A stretch of DNA of 64,000 bases from NCBI GenBank assembly GCA_008501735.1, contig QQUF01000032.1, positions 1-64,000 of the forward strand, given 5' to 3'. The position numbers were made by a program, and so were the translations under genes. This document shows, in pieces, positions 18,484 through 27,550 of this stretch. The notes below the pieces were generated by a model. It ran no database searches and was not told where the DNA came from. It was given only the letters and a program-made list of their open reading frames with translations. The first letter of the stretch is position 1. Every line of letters starts with the position of its first letter. The DNA is from Calditrichota bacterium. Lineage in GTDB: Bacteria > CLD3.

Positions 18484-20034
18484 CTAAATTATTCCAGCCA
18501 ACTCTTGTAAAAGATGCCAGTTTTTGAGTCTGTCTTCTTGTGCTAAATTGAGTTCCTTGCTTGGATTCCCATCTCTGTCGAATTGTTTACGGAATCTTCC
18601 TTCTGTTTTTGCAAAGTGAATAAAATCAATTTGCTCTTTTGTCTTAGGGTGAACATACCAATCATCTTTGAGAGCAGGATTTCCTTTCAAATCAATTCTG
18701 TCTCGTAATCGTTCACCACCTTCAGGGTCGTGTATGAAAAGTGGAAAAGCTCTTGAGTTTACAGCGTGCCTACTTTGTTGAGCTGAAACATCGTCGCCGA
18801 TTCCGTGTTCAGGCTGACAAGGAGTGTAAACATTAACAATCGAAGGTCCTTCGTACTCATTAGCTCTTAAAATTGCTTTGTAAAAATGATTAATGTGTGC
18901 ACAAGTCGTTTGAGCTACAAATATGTCGGGATGCATTGTTGCAATTTGTGCGATTTCTTTTCTTCGCTCAATTTTTCCGTGAAGAGATTTACCGTGTGCA
19001 GACATCTTTGATTCTTGACTTGTAAATGAAGCTGTTGAAGCTTGTCCGCCAGTGTTTGAGTAAACTTGCGTGTCAAGAACCATTACATTAATATTCATTC
19101 CCGAGGCAAGCATTCTTGAAAGTGCCTGGAATCCGATGTCAAACATTGCTCCGTCTCCGCCAAGAAGCCAAAGTTTTTTGTCTGCATCGCCTTTTTGATT
19201 CCATCTTGAACGAATTCCCATTCCGAAAGTGGCTACGTTTTCAAAAAGTGAATTTGACCAAGGAATTGTGTAAGGATTGTAAGGGTAAGTTGAACCGTAA
19301 ACTGTGTTGCAACCTGTTGCTGCTGCAATTCCAACACTGTCTTTTCCGTAAACAAAACCTGTTGCAGCAAGCATCATTCGGATTGCTGTTGCTTCTCCAC
19401 AACCCATACAAGAGCCTGCTCCTCCGACAAAAAGTAAAGAATCTCCTGCAAGCATCATATCAGCTAAAACTTTTTCGTTGATGAATTCTTTTGGAGTATC
19501 GGGAAGGTCGTCGAAAAATTCAAATGTCTTTTGGAAAATAGGTAAATTTTCATCGTCTTTATGAACCATTTTTAAAGCATTGTGGTCACCGCAAACGTCA
19601 ACACATTCTGCACAACCTTTACACTTAGTTGGGTCAATGAAAATTCCGAATCTTCCGCCTTCATTTCCTTTTTTCTTCGGGTTTTCGTAGTATTTTTTCG
19701 TTTTGTTAAAACTGCTGTTAATTAATTCCCGCACCGGTTCATTCTCTACTTTTGAGATTTTGGTTTCTAAGTAATCTTCACCAAAGACTTTTGCTAAAAT
19801 AGCAGTGTCAGGACACTCTGTAACACATTCCATACAACCGACACAGTTTTCACCAATGAGAACAGGAATATCGGGAGCAATGTAAGAAAAATCCCTCAAA
19901 GAACCTGTTCCGGGAGGAATTAAACTTCTTGAAACAGTTTGTTCGGCAGGCAAACAAGCTTCGGCAGTTCCGTTGTTGTAAGCACCTACAATTTCTTCAT
20001 TAAAAAATTCAAAATCTAAAATTTGCTTATCCAT
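18484..20034 (-). CDS. pyruvate:ferredoxin oxidoreductase-type enzyme, ferredoxin plus TPP-binding (beta) part
   Basis: 516 residues, equivalent to the C-terminal half of NifJ-type PFOR. Two 4Fe-4S motifs: Cys64/67/70/74 (CVGCMECVTEC) and Cys138/141/144/148 (CKGCAECVDVC). A TPP domain follows, with GSCMGCGEAT, GGDGAMFDIG and DTQVYSNTGGQ. Together with the upstream gene it would oxidise pyruvate (or another 2-oxoacid) to acetyl-CoA and CO2, reducing ferredoxin. Seventeen bp separate it from the alpha/gamma gene. Substrate is inferred from the close NifJ-like motifs. Confidence 0.9.
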   Translation of the reverse strand: MDKQILDFEFFNEEIVGAYNNGTAEACLPAEQTVSRSLIPPGTGSLRDFSYIAPDIPVLIGENCVGCMECVTECPDTAILAKVFGEDYLETKISKVENEPVRELINSSFNKTKKYYENPKKKGNEGGRFGIFIDPTKCKGCAECVDVCGDHNALKMVHKDDENLPIFQKTFEFFDDLPDTPKEFINEKVLADMMLAGDSLLFVGGAGSCMGCGEATAIRMMLAATGFVYGKDSVGIAAATGCNTVYGSTYPYNPYTIPWSNSLFENVATFGMGIRSRWNQKGDADKKLWLLGGDGAMFDIGFQALSRMLASGMNINVMVLDTQVYSNTGGQASTASFTSQESKMSAHGKSLHGKIERRKEIAQIATMHPDIFVAQTTCAHINHFYKAILRANEYEGPSIVNVYTPCQPEHGIGDDVSAQQSRHAVNSRAFPLFIHDPEGGERLRDRIDLKGNPALKDDWYVHPKTKEQIDFIHFAKTEGRFRKQFDRDGNPSKELNLAQEDRLKNWHLLQELAGII

Positions 20035-20051
20035 TTTTTTACCTTTCTTTT

Positions 20052-21995
20052 TTAAGAGCTTTCACCCGAAATGATTTCTTGTGGAATTTCAAAAACTTCA
20101 TTAAAACCTTTTTCAACGCATTTCAAATTATCTTGGACGACTCGTTCACCTCGTTTTCCAAAATATTTACGAATTGACTTTTCAACTCCACTAATCAAGT
20201 GTTCGTAGTCCAAATTGTCTCTTTCCATAAAAGGAGTAACTTTTAAGAAAATACCGAGTAACACAATTCCTTGCATTCTTTGGATAAGTTCGGGAGTACT
20301 TGCAACCTCACGTGCAATCTTTTTTGTGTCAAGTGCAAAGATTCTTGCATTTTGTTCCCAAATTATTTTTTTACCAAAACCGGGAATCCTGTCCCAAATT
20401 ACTTTCGGGTCTGTTTGACTTGTTTGTAAGAAAACCATTCCATTTTTTGAAAGTCCTGTGAGCGGATTTCCGACATTAAAAGCATTAATGTCGTTCAGTG
20501 GAATGAATTCGACTCTGTTAAGCTCACAGTGAGTCATAATTTGACCGTGAGCGATTGTTAGGTAGTAAGTTGTAGGAAGTCCTTTTTTTTCAGAACCGTA
20601 TTTTGGGTAAGCTTGAACATTCAAATCAAAAACATCAGCTGCAATTGTTGCGATTACTTTGTTTGTCGTTACCGAACCGAAACCACCAACTGAATGACCT
20701 CTCATCGAAAAAGCTCCTTTTGGTCTTACGTCAGGGTCTTCTTTCATCTTCAAAGAAGTTTCGTGGTCAATTCCGACTGAGAAGTAATCCTTTCTTTCAG
20801 CTTCCTTACAAATCATATTTTTAAAAATGCTAACAATGTCTCCAGGACGAACATCTCGCGAGCCAAGTCCTCCTGAACCAGAAAGAACCAAAGGAACTCT
20901 TGAAATTGGGTGATGTCCTTTAACGCCGTTTAAAGCATCAATGAACGATGACTTAATTTCAGTTGTCAAAGGATTTGATTCTGCCAAGGGATTGTCCATT
21001 CTTTCGAGAACAGAAAAGCCTTTGAGGTGTTTTAATGCATCCACAACTTCGTTTGCAGGAAATGGACGGAAACATTTGACGTGCAGAACACCAGCTTTTA
21101 TTCCTTGTTCACGAAGGTAATCAGCTGTAACCATTGCAGTTTCCATAAAAGAACCCATTCCAACAACTGCGTATTCTGCATCTTCAAGTTTATAAGATTC
21201 AACAACAGAATGTTTCCTTCCAGTTAGTTCGTAAAATTCTTGCATTGTGTCTTTTATCTCTTGCAAAATTTTATCGGTAAACATTCTTTGAGCGATTTTG
21301 CCTTTCATATAAGAGTCTTGGTTCTGAACAACTCCACTCATAATTGGCTTTGAAGTAGTCATCAAATCCCAAATGTGGTCTTCGGGTTTGCCTACAAATT
21401 CTTTCATAAATTCTTTTTCGGGAAGAAGAACATTTTCGACAGTGTGAGTTGTAAGAAATCCGTCAGTAACACTCATAAAAGGCGTTTCGCATTTCTCAGC
21501 AACTTTTCTTGAAATTAGAGAGAGGTCGCAAGCATCTTGTGCATTTTTGCCAAAAACCATTCCCCAACCTGTGTCAGCAACAGCCATTACGTCGTCGTGT
21601 CCAGCGTGAACATTCAAAGAATGCGAAGTCAAAGCTCTTGCACCGATGTTAAAAACAACAGGAAGCCTTTTCCCAGCGATTGTGTAGAGAACTTCTTTCA
21701 TCAGAACCAAACCTTGTCCCGAAGTGAAATTCGCGATTCTACCGCCTGCAAGTGCAAAACCTTCACAAGCCGAAGCAGAACTGTGTTCAGATTCAGGTTC
21801 AATAAAAGCTAATTCGTCTCCCCACAAATTTGTTTGACCGTTTGCCACTGATCTTTGGAATCCAACTCCCATTTCTGTTGAAGGAGTAATTGGGTAAGCA
21901 CAAGCACCTTGAGTAATGTTTGTTTCTACCCAAACAATTGCTCCTGTTCCGTCAGAGGTCGTTGGAATTCCAGGATATTTAAACTTTTTTTCCAT
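20052..21995 (-). CDS. pyruvate:ferredoxin oxidoreductase-type enzyme, alpha plus gamma part
   Basis: 647 residues from ATG 21995 (MEKKFKYPG), chosen because aaaggtaaagaa is a ribosome site just upstream; the frame opens six codons earlier at a TTG. The alpha (pyrimidine-binding) domain has NITQGACAYPITPSTEMG. The central transketolase-C-like domain has VVGMGSFMETAMVTADYL. The C-terminal gamma domain has RGHSVGGFGSVTTNKVIATI and YGSEKKGLPTTYYLTIA. This is the N-terminal half of a NifJ-type enzyme whose gene is split at the gamma/ferredoxin boundary. Confidence 0.9.
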   Translation of the reverse strand: MEKKFKYPGIPTTSDGTGAIVWVETNITQGACAYPITPSTEMGVGFQRSVANGQTNLWGDELAFIEPESEHSSASACEGFALAGGRIANFTSGQGLVLMKEVLYTIAGKRLPVVFNIGARALTSHSLNVHAGHDDVMAVADTGWGMVFGKNAQDACDLSLISRKVAEKCETPFMSVTDGFLTTHTVENVLLPEKEFMKEFVGKPEDHIWDLMTTSKPIMSGVVQNQDSYMKGKIAQRMFTDKILQEIKDTMQEFYELTGRKHSVVESYKLEDAEYAVVGMGSFMETAMVTADYLREQGIKAGVLHVKCFRPFPANEVVDALKHLKGFSVLERMDNPLAESNPLTTEIKSSFIDALNGVKGHHPISRVPLVLSGSGGLGSRDVRPGDIVSIFKNMICKEAERKDYFSVGIDHETSLKMKEDPDVRPKGAFSMRGHSVGGFGSVTTNKVIATIAADVFDLNVQAYPKYGSEKKGLPTTYYLTIAHGQIMTHCELNRVEFIPLNDINAFNVGNPLTGLSKNGMVFLQTSQTDPKVIWDRIPGFGKKIIWEQNARIFALDTKKIAREVASTPELIQRMQGIVLLGIFLKVTPFMERDNLDYEHLISGVEKSIRKYFGKRGERVVQDNLKCVEKGFNEVFEIPQEIISGESS

Positions 21996-22218
21996 TTCTT
22001 TACCTTTAGACAAATTGAATTTAAAATTCTTAAATTATCAAATATTGAATAGGAGTTAAGTCAAATTAAATGCCACAACTTTGAGAGGATTCTAAGCGGA
22101 TTTTGCCCTAAAATATTCTCTCAATTCTAAGACTAAGTTTCTAATTCTCTTAAATTTGCAAAAAAAGTATTTTGGTTACAGAAAGGAACTTTGTGAGGAA
22201 GGTTTTGTTAGAAAAAAG

Positions 22219-22245
22219 GTAGAGACGTAAAAATTACGCCTCTAC
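22219..22245 (-). terminator. terminator after the 977-residue T9SS protein (tagagacg-type hairpin)
   Basis: gtagagacgtaa / ttacgcctctac with a 3-nt loop and one mismatch, 7 bp beyond the stop codon. On the minus strand it is followed by ccttttttc, a good U-tract. The stem sequence belongs to a tagagacg palindrome type also seen at 27507-27537. Confidence 0.75.
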
Positions 22246-22252
22246 AAAATTT

Positions 22253-25186
22253 TTATTTTAAGAAAAGCATTTTGCGGGTTTGTGAGAATTTTCCTGCTTC
22301 AAGTCGGTAAAAATAAACGCCACTCGAAACTTGCATTCCATTTGAATTTGTTCCATTCCAAACGATTGTGCTTTTAGGGGTTACTAATTCAAACTCGTTT
22401 ACTTTTTCACCCAAAATATTAAAAATCGTGATTTTTCCGATTTCGTTGTTACCTAAATCATAACTGATTTTTGTGCTTGGATTAAAAGGGTTTGGGAAGT
22501 TTTGTGATAGTGAAAACTCCTTAGGCACATTTTGTTCTTCTTCTGTACTAACAAAAGTAATGTCTGCTTCGAGTGAAACTTGTATAGGAGTTCCCTGAGC
22601 ATCGTGTTGAATTTCAAGGGTTGCTAAGAATGTATCAATTGTATTTACATCAAGTTCTACAAAAACTTTTTCAGATTGTCCGGGTTCGATTGTAAAAGTT
22701 GTTGGGCTTGTAATAGCAAAATCTGAAGCATTCGCTCCTGCAAGAGTAATTCCTGTAACATTAATTATTTGCCCGCCAACATTGTAAACTGTTACTGAAT
22801 CACTTCCGACAATGTTCGGTGCTGTTGTGTAGTTTGAATTATAAAAATTGAGGACATCGCTGTCAGAGAAAATTAATGAAGGTCCTGTTCCTGTACCAAC
22901 GAAAACTTGTGTAGCGTTGCTTCCGTCAGTTTCGTAAAGACTGCCATTGATGTCGTAAACAACGGTTGTGGCGTATGAGTAAATATTTCCTTGGGTTACT
23001 CCTGTATCAACAAAACTTAAGTCAGTTCCATTATAAACCACATTTCCACCTTGAAGTACCCAATTTCCATTTTGGAAATTACCGTCTCTTCGGTAGAGTT
23101 TGTATTCTGAAGCAGGATAAGAAGATTGAAGTTGTTCAGTATCGCTTGCATAACAACGAATCATTGGAATTACTTGACCGTAAAGAGGAACTAATGCTTC
23201 GAGTAAAGACCAATTTGAAGTTCCAATTTGAAGGTAAAAATGGTTGTTTTTGAATAAATTCGGAAGATTTAAACTTGTGTCTCCTCCAAGTGAAATTCTG
23301 TCAATCCCAACTTGTTCAACTGCGACAAAGAAGTCTCCATTTCCAACTTCAACACCTAAGCCAGTAGCTTGGTCAACGAAATCAATGTTTACGAATCCAC
23401 CAAAAGGTGAAGTCTGTTGTAAAATATCAGTTTCTGCAATAAGGTTATTTGGTAATCCATTTTGTGTTGCTGAAAGGATTTTGACTTTGTATTCAGAAGT
23501 TGCAATTGCTCCTGTTGGAATAAAAATCTTAACTGAGTCAATCAAACCATTACCTGTAAAACCAACTTCTGAAAGATTAAATTTACTTGCAAAAGTTGAG
23601 TTATTTGGGTTGTTGAGTCCTGGAGGAGAGCCGGGAAGAATTGATTGAAATTCACTTGTTCCGTCGTCGTATTTAAGTTCTAAGCTGTTTACACCAGGTT
23701 GACCCCAATTATGACTTACGCTGTTAGTGTCAGCATTTGAAATTAGTGAACCTGATCTCACAAGTTGAGTTGTGAACTTGTAAACATTATTTGCAGGGTC
23801 TTGAAGAAGGTTTTGTGGAGAGTAGCTGAAATTACCCAAAGAGTCTTTTGCAGAAAAATAATAGTAAGCATTTGTAGTTTGAACATTTGGAATCATCGGG
23901 ATTGGAGCATTGTAATAATTTTCCTGAACTTCTGTCATTGGGACTTCTGTAAAACTTCCAAAGTCTCCAAACCTGTAATGCATTTTTGCAAATTCAACAC
24001 CAGCGTTGTCAAAAATTAAAGCAGAAGTTGAAAAATCACTTACAAAATTGTCATTGCTTTCAATTTGTGTTGGAAAGAAAATATTAGGTCCAGCAACGTC
24101 AAATTGTGAGAAAATGTGAAAATCATCAATGTACCAAACGTCAAAGTATTCTGTTTGGCTTGTGGTTGCGTGGTTTCTAAATCTAAGTTGAAAATTCGGA
24201 TGGTAAGCGTTTTGTGGTAAAGTAAAATATTGGAAATCGAAATTGCTTTGTGATTGTCCTCCTGGAAGTTGCACAATAGATTCCCAAAAGCCACCACTAC
24301 CCCAAAACTCACAAATGAGAGAATCATTTTCTTCAGGAGTATTTCCATTTCCTCCTCTTTGTGTACGAAATTCAACTATAACATTAGATTCAAAACTCAA
24401 GTCAAGTACACAAGTTTTAACAACATCAACTCCGTCAGGATTTCCATTAAGTTCTAAAGCTCTTGTTCCAGAAGGTGGATTTATTACATCAGGGCTATTT
24501 ACCCAATTATTTCCATCATTGTCAGAAGGAATCCAAAAAGCAGGATTTAAAGAACTTGCTTCAAAATCATCAAAGATTGGTAAGTAACAAGGAAGAGGTG
24601 GTGGAGGTTCTTCACCAATGTAAAAATCATCAATGAACCAAGTATCGTTGTGAGCATTCGGGTTAATTACTGCTGTTGCATAATTTCTGAATCTAATTTT
24701 AAAATTCGGGTGGAAAGCACCACCGGGCAGAACAAAAGAATAATCTGTAAAATTTGTTTCCGCAACAGTGCCACCTGGTAAAGCAAGAATTGGAACCCAA
24801 TTGTTTGTGAAATTGTAGTATTCACAAATTAAAGAATCTTGAGGCTCAGGGATATTTCCATTTCCAGCCATTTGGACACTAAATTGTAAAAGAGTTTGTG
24901 CAGGAGCAGTTGAAAGGTCAATCGTACAAGTTACAACAGTATCGGAAGTGCTTGGGTTTCCGTCAAGTTGCAAAGCATTTGGAAAAGATGGTGGATTTAA
25001 AACATTTGGGCTATTAATCCAATTGTTCCCATCACTTGCACTTGTTTCTACCCAAATGCTTGTGTCAAGGCTTGTTCCGTCAAAATTATCAGAAACAGGA
25101 ATTGTACACTGTGAATGAGTTAAGTTTGAGAAGTAAAGAACTAAACTAAATGAGAGAATGAGTTTTGTTAGTAAAAGATTTTTCAT
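22253..25186 (-). CDS. T9SS-exported multidomain surface protein
   Basis: 977 residues. Signal peptide to about residue 26 (ending THSQ). Two tandem copies of a roughly 165-residue beta-sandwich module follow (about 27-190 and 195-365), each starting C..P..D.F and sharing DGNNW.NSP, DSLICE and HPNF..RFRN. Next come Ig-like and fibronectin-like regions, a choice-of-anchor D type domain (about 790-880) and the T9SS sorting domain (NFPNPFNPSTKISY ... SSGVYFYRL ... MLFLK). It should be secreted and anchored at the surface. No enzymatic motif is seen; adhesion or matrix roles are guesses. Confidence 0.85.
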   Translation of the reverse strand: MKNLLLTKLILSFSLVLYFSNLTHSQCTIPVSDNFDGTSLDTSIWVETSASDGNNWINSPNVLNPPSFPNALQLDGNPSTSDTVVTCTIDLSTAPAQTLLQFSVQMAGNGNIPEPQDSLICEYYNFTNNWVPILALPGGTVAETNFTDYSFVLPGGAFHPNFKIRFRNYATAVINPNAHNDTWFIDDFYIGEEPPPPLPCYLPIFDDFEASSLNPAFWIPSDNDGNNWVNSPDVINPPSGTRALELNGNPDGVDVVKTCVLDLSFESNVIVEFRTQRGGNGNTPEENDSLICEFWGSGGFWESIVQLPGGQSQSNFDFQYFTLPQNAYHPNFQLRFRNHATTSQTEYFDVWYIDDFHIFSQFDVAGPNIFFPTQIESNDNFVSDFSTSALIFDNAGVEFAKMHYRFGDFGSFTEVPMTEVQENYYNAPIPMIPNVQTTNAYYYFSAKDSLGNFSYSPQNLLQDPANNVYKFTTQLVRSGSLISNADTNSVSHNWGQPGVNSLELKYDDGTSEFQSILPGSPPGLNNPNNSTFASKFNLSEVGFTGNGLIDSVKIFIPTGAIATSEYKVKILSATQNGLPNNLIAETDILQQTSPFGGFVNIDFVDQATGLGVEVGNGDFFVAVEQVGIDRISLGGDTSLNLPNLFKNNHFYLQIGTSNWSLLEALVPLYGQVIPMIRCYASDTEQLQSSYPASEYKLYRRDGNFQNGNWVLQGGNVVYNGTDLSFVDTGVTQGNIYSYATTVVYDINGSLYETDGSNATQVFVGTGTGPSLIFSDSDVLNFYNSNYTTAPNIVGSDSVTVYNVGGQIINVTGITLAGANASDFAITSPTTFTIEPGQSEKVFVELDVNTIDTFLATLEIQHDAQGTPIQVSLEADITFVSTEEEQNVPKEFSLSQNFPNPFNPSTKISYDLGNNEIGKITIFNILGEKVNEFELVTPKSTIVWNGTNSNGMQVSSGVYFYRLEAGKFSQTRKMLFLK

Positions 25187-25284
25187 CTTTGATTTCCTCT
25201 TGGTTAAAGTCTTGTGAGCGAGAAGTGCGGTAATTTAAATCACAACTTCACAATTCCAAAAGATAAATTCAAAGAACACAAAAG

Positions 25285-27489
25285 TTAAGGGCTAATTTTG
25301 AAATTTTTTAATCTCAAAGAATTTGAGACAACTGAAACAGAACTTAATGCCATTGCTGCTCCTGCGAAAATTGGGTTGAGGAATCCAAAAACTGCCAAAG
25401 GAATTCCGATTACGTTGTAAATGAAAGCCCAAAAGAGATTTTGGTGAATTATTTTTACGGTTGATTTTGCAAGATTAATAGCGGTTACAATTTTGGAAAT
25501 ATCGCCACCAAGAATTGTGATTGAAGCTGTTTCCATTGCGATGTCTGTTCCTGTTGCCATTGCAATTCCTACGTCAGATTGAGCTAAAGCTGGAGCGTCA
25601 TTGATTCCGTCTCCAACCATTGCGACAACTTTTTTCTCGTTCTGTAAATCGCTAATAATTTTGAATTTATCGTTTGGCAAGACTTCTGAATAAAATTTTG
25701 AAATGCCAAGTTTTTGAGAAATAATTTCCGCAGTTTTGCTCGTGTCTCCTGTAATTAAAACTGACTCAATGGAATTTTCTTTAAGGTCTGAAATCATCTT
25801 GGAAGCGTTTGGCTTCGCAGAATCACTGACGGCAATTATTCCGATAATTTCTTTGTCTTTTGCTACTAAAATATTTGTGAAACCATTTTCTGAAAACTCT
25901 TCAAATTGTGTCTGTAAGTCTCCAAGAGAAATTTCATTTTGCTCCAAAAGTTTCTTGTTGCCAATTAAAATTTCTGAGCCTTTGATTTTACCTTTTATTC
26001 CAAAACCAGTAATTGCTTCAAAACTTTCGGCTCTTTCAGAAGCAATTCCTTTTTCTTTTGCAAAGTCCAAAATTGCTTTTGAAATCGGGTGTTCAGAATC
26101 TCTTTCGAGTGAGCTTGCAAAACTTAAAAGTTGGCTTTCAGAGTGGTTCTGTGAAACTGCGATTTTGGTAACTTTTGGCTTTCCTTCTGTGAGAGTTCCT
26201 GTCTTGTCGAAAGCGACGATGTTTACCTCTTTCAGCTTTTCGAGACTTTCGGCATTTTTTATTAAAATTCCAAGTTCTGCACCTTTTCCTGTTCCTGTGA
26301 TAATTGCAGTTGGAGTTGCAAGTCCCATTGCACAAGGGCAAGCAATTACGAGAACCGAAACCGAATTAATCAAAGCAGTTGTAAAATCTCCATCAAAAAT
26401 CATCCAACCTGCGAAGCCTATAATTGCTATTAAAATTACAACGGGTGCAAAGATTGAAGCGATTTTATCTGTTAGCTGTTGGATTGGAGCTTTGGAACTT
26501 TGGGCTGTTTGGACAGTTTGAATTATTTTTGCCAAAAAAGTGTCCTGCCCGATTTGAGTAGTTTCAAGCGTGAAAGATTTTGAAGTGTTTAAAGAACCTC
26601 CGATGACTTTTTGTCCTTTTGCTCTGTCGGCTGGAATACTTTCGCCTGTAATCATTGATTCGTCAATCGAAGGATTTCCGTCGAAAATTATTCCGTCAGT
26701 TGGAATTATTTCGCCAGGTTTGACAAGTAAAAGGTCGCCGATTTTTACATTTTTTAGTTCAACTTCCTCAACACCATTTTCAGTTAGTTTGTGAGCAATC
26801 TTTGGAGTAAGATTCATCAGCTTTTTAATTGCACTTGAGGTGTTAGACTTTGCTCTTGTCTCAAGCCATTTTCCGAGTAGAATCAAACAAATTACTGTCG
26901 AAGCGGAGTCAAAGTAAATGTTGTTCATTTGGTCAGTGATTCCCAAAAGTTCAGGCGAAAAAGTTACAACTGTGGAAAAAAGAAAAGCTGCTCCTGTTCC
27001 AACTGAAACGAGAGTGTTCATATCGGCAGAAAATTGAGTTGCTCCTTTAAAAGCGTGAATGAAAAAATCTTTCCCTGAGTAAAAAAGGACAATGAAAGTG
27101 CTGATGAATTGCAAAAAATTGGAAATTTGCATTCGATTTCCTTCCATCAGCCAATGTTCAAAAGGAGGAAAAATCATTGGAAACATTGAAAGGAAAAGAA
27201 CAAGGAATGAGAAGGGTAAAGCTACGAAAAATTTGAGTCTTGATTTTTCGACTTCTTCGGAATCGTCTGTTGTTTCACCTTGTTGGATTTCGGTTGCAGT
27301 GAATCCCATTTTATTGACTTTAACTACCAATTCTTCTTCGGGAATTTTTTGTTCGGTTGTTACGACTGCGGAGTTTGTTGCAAGATTGACTTTTGCGTCA
27401 AGGACGCCTTCAATTTTGCGGAATCCTTTCTCGACTCGCATCACACAAGAAGCACAAGTCATTCCGTCAATTTTGAAAAATCTTTCCAT
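25285..27489 (-). CDS. copA: copper-translocating P1B-type ATPase
   Basis: 734 residues. One N-terminal heavy-metal-associated domain with MTCASC (residues 9-14), eight membrane segments, the ion-path CPC in IACPCAMGLATPTA (about 383-396), phosphorylation site DKTGTLTEGKP (Asp at about 426), HPISKAIL (the P1B histidine-proline) and VGDGINDAPAL. Exports Cu+ from the cytoplasm. CPC with HMA CxxC fits Cu+ rather than Zn/Cd. No copper chaperone or regulator is adjacent. Confidence 0.93.
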   Translation of the reverse strand: MERFFKIDGMTCASCVMRVEKGFRKIEGVLDAKVNLATNSAVVTTEQKIPEEELVVKVNKMGFTATEIQQGETTDDSEEVEKSRLKFFVALPFSFLVLFLSMFPMIFPPFEHWLMEGNRMQISNFLQFISTFIVLFYSGKDFFIHAFKGATQFSADMNTLVSVGTGAAFLFSTVVTFSPELLGITDQMNNIYFDSASTVICLILLGKWLETRAKSNTSSAIKKLMNLTPKIAHKLTENGVEEVELKNVKIGDLLLVKPGEIIPTDGIIFDGNPSIDESMITGESIPADRAKGQKVIGGSLNTSKSFTLETTQIGQDTFLAKIIQTVQTAQSSKAPIQQLTDKIASIFAPVVILIAIIGFAGWMIFDGDFTTALINSVSVLVIACPCAMGLATPTAIITGTGKGAELGILIKNAESLEKLKEVNIVAFDKTGTLTEGKPKVTKIAVSQNHSESQLLSFASSLERDSEHPISKAILDFAKEKGIASERAESFEAITGFGIKGKIKGSEILIGNKKLLEQNEISLGDLQTQFEEFSENGFTNILVAKDKEIIGIIAVSDSAKPNASKMISDLKENSIESVLITGDTSKTAEIISQKLGISKFYSEVLPNDKFKIISDLQNEKKVVAMVGDGINDAPALAQSDVGIAMATGTDIAMETASITILGGDISKIVTAINLAKSTVKIIHQNLFWAFIYNVIGIPLAVFGFLNPIFAGAAMALSSVSVVSNSLRLKNFKISP

Positions 27490-27506
27490 TGGTGGGGGCT
27501 TTCAGG

Positions 27507-27537
27507 GTAGAAAAGACGCACATTCGTGCGTCTCTAC
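27507..27537. terminator. tagagacg-type hairpin between the FAD-subunit gene and copA
   Basis: agacgcac (27514-27521) pairs with gtgcgtct (27526-27533); gtag/ctac extend the stem with a bulge. It lies 14 bp after the stop of the minus-strand FAD-subunit gene and 18 bp before the copA start. It could end the first transcript or attenuate read-through into copA. Confidence 0.6.
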
Positions 27538-27550
27538 GGAAAATAAAAAT

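Noticed and set aside
25736-26521. 261-residue open frame on the plus strand opposite copA
   Set aside because: It is the complement of a strongly conserved P-type ATPase; composition is Ser/Phe/Ile-rich without motifs, so it is a shadow.
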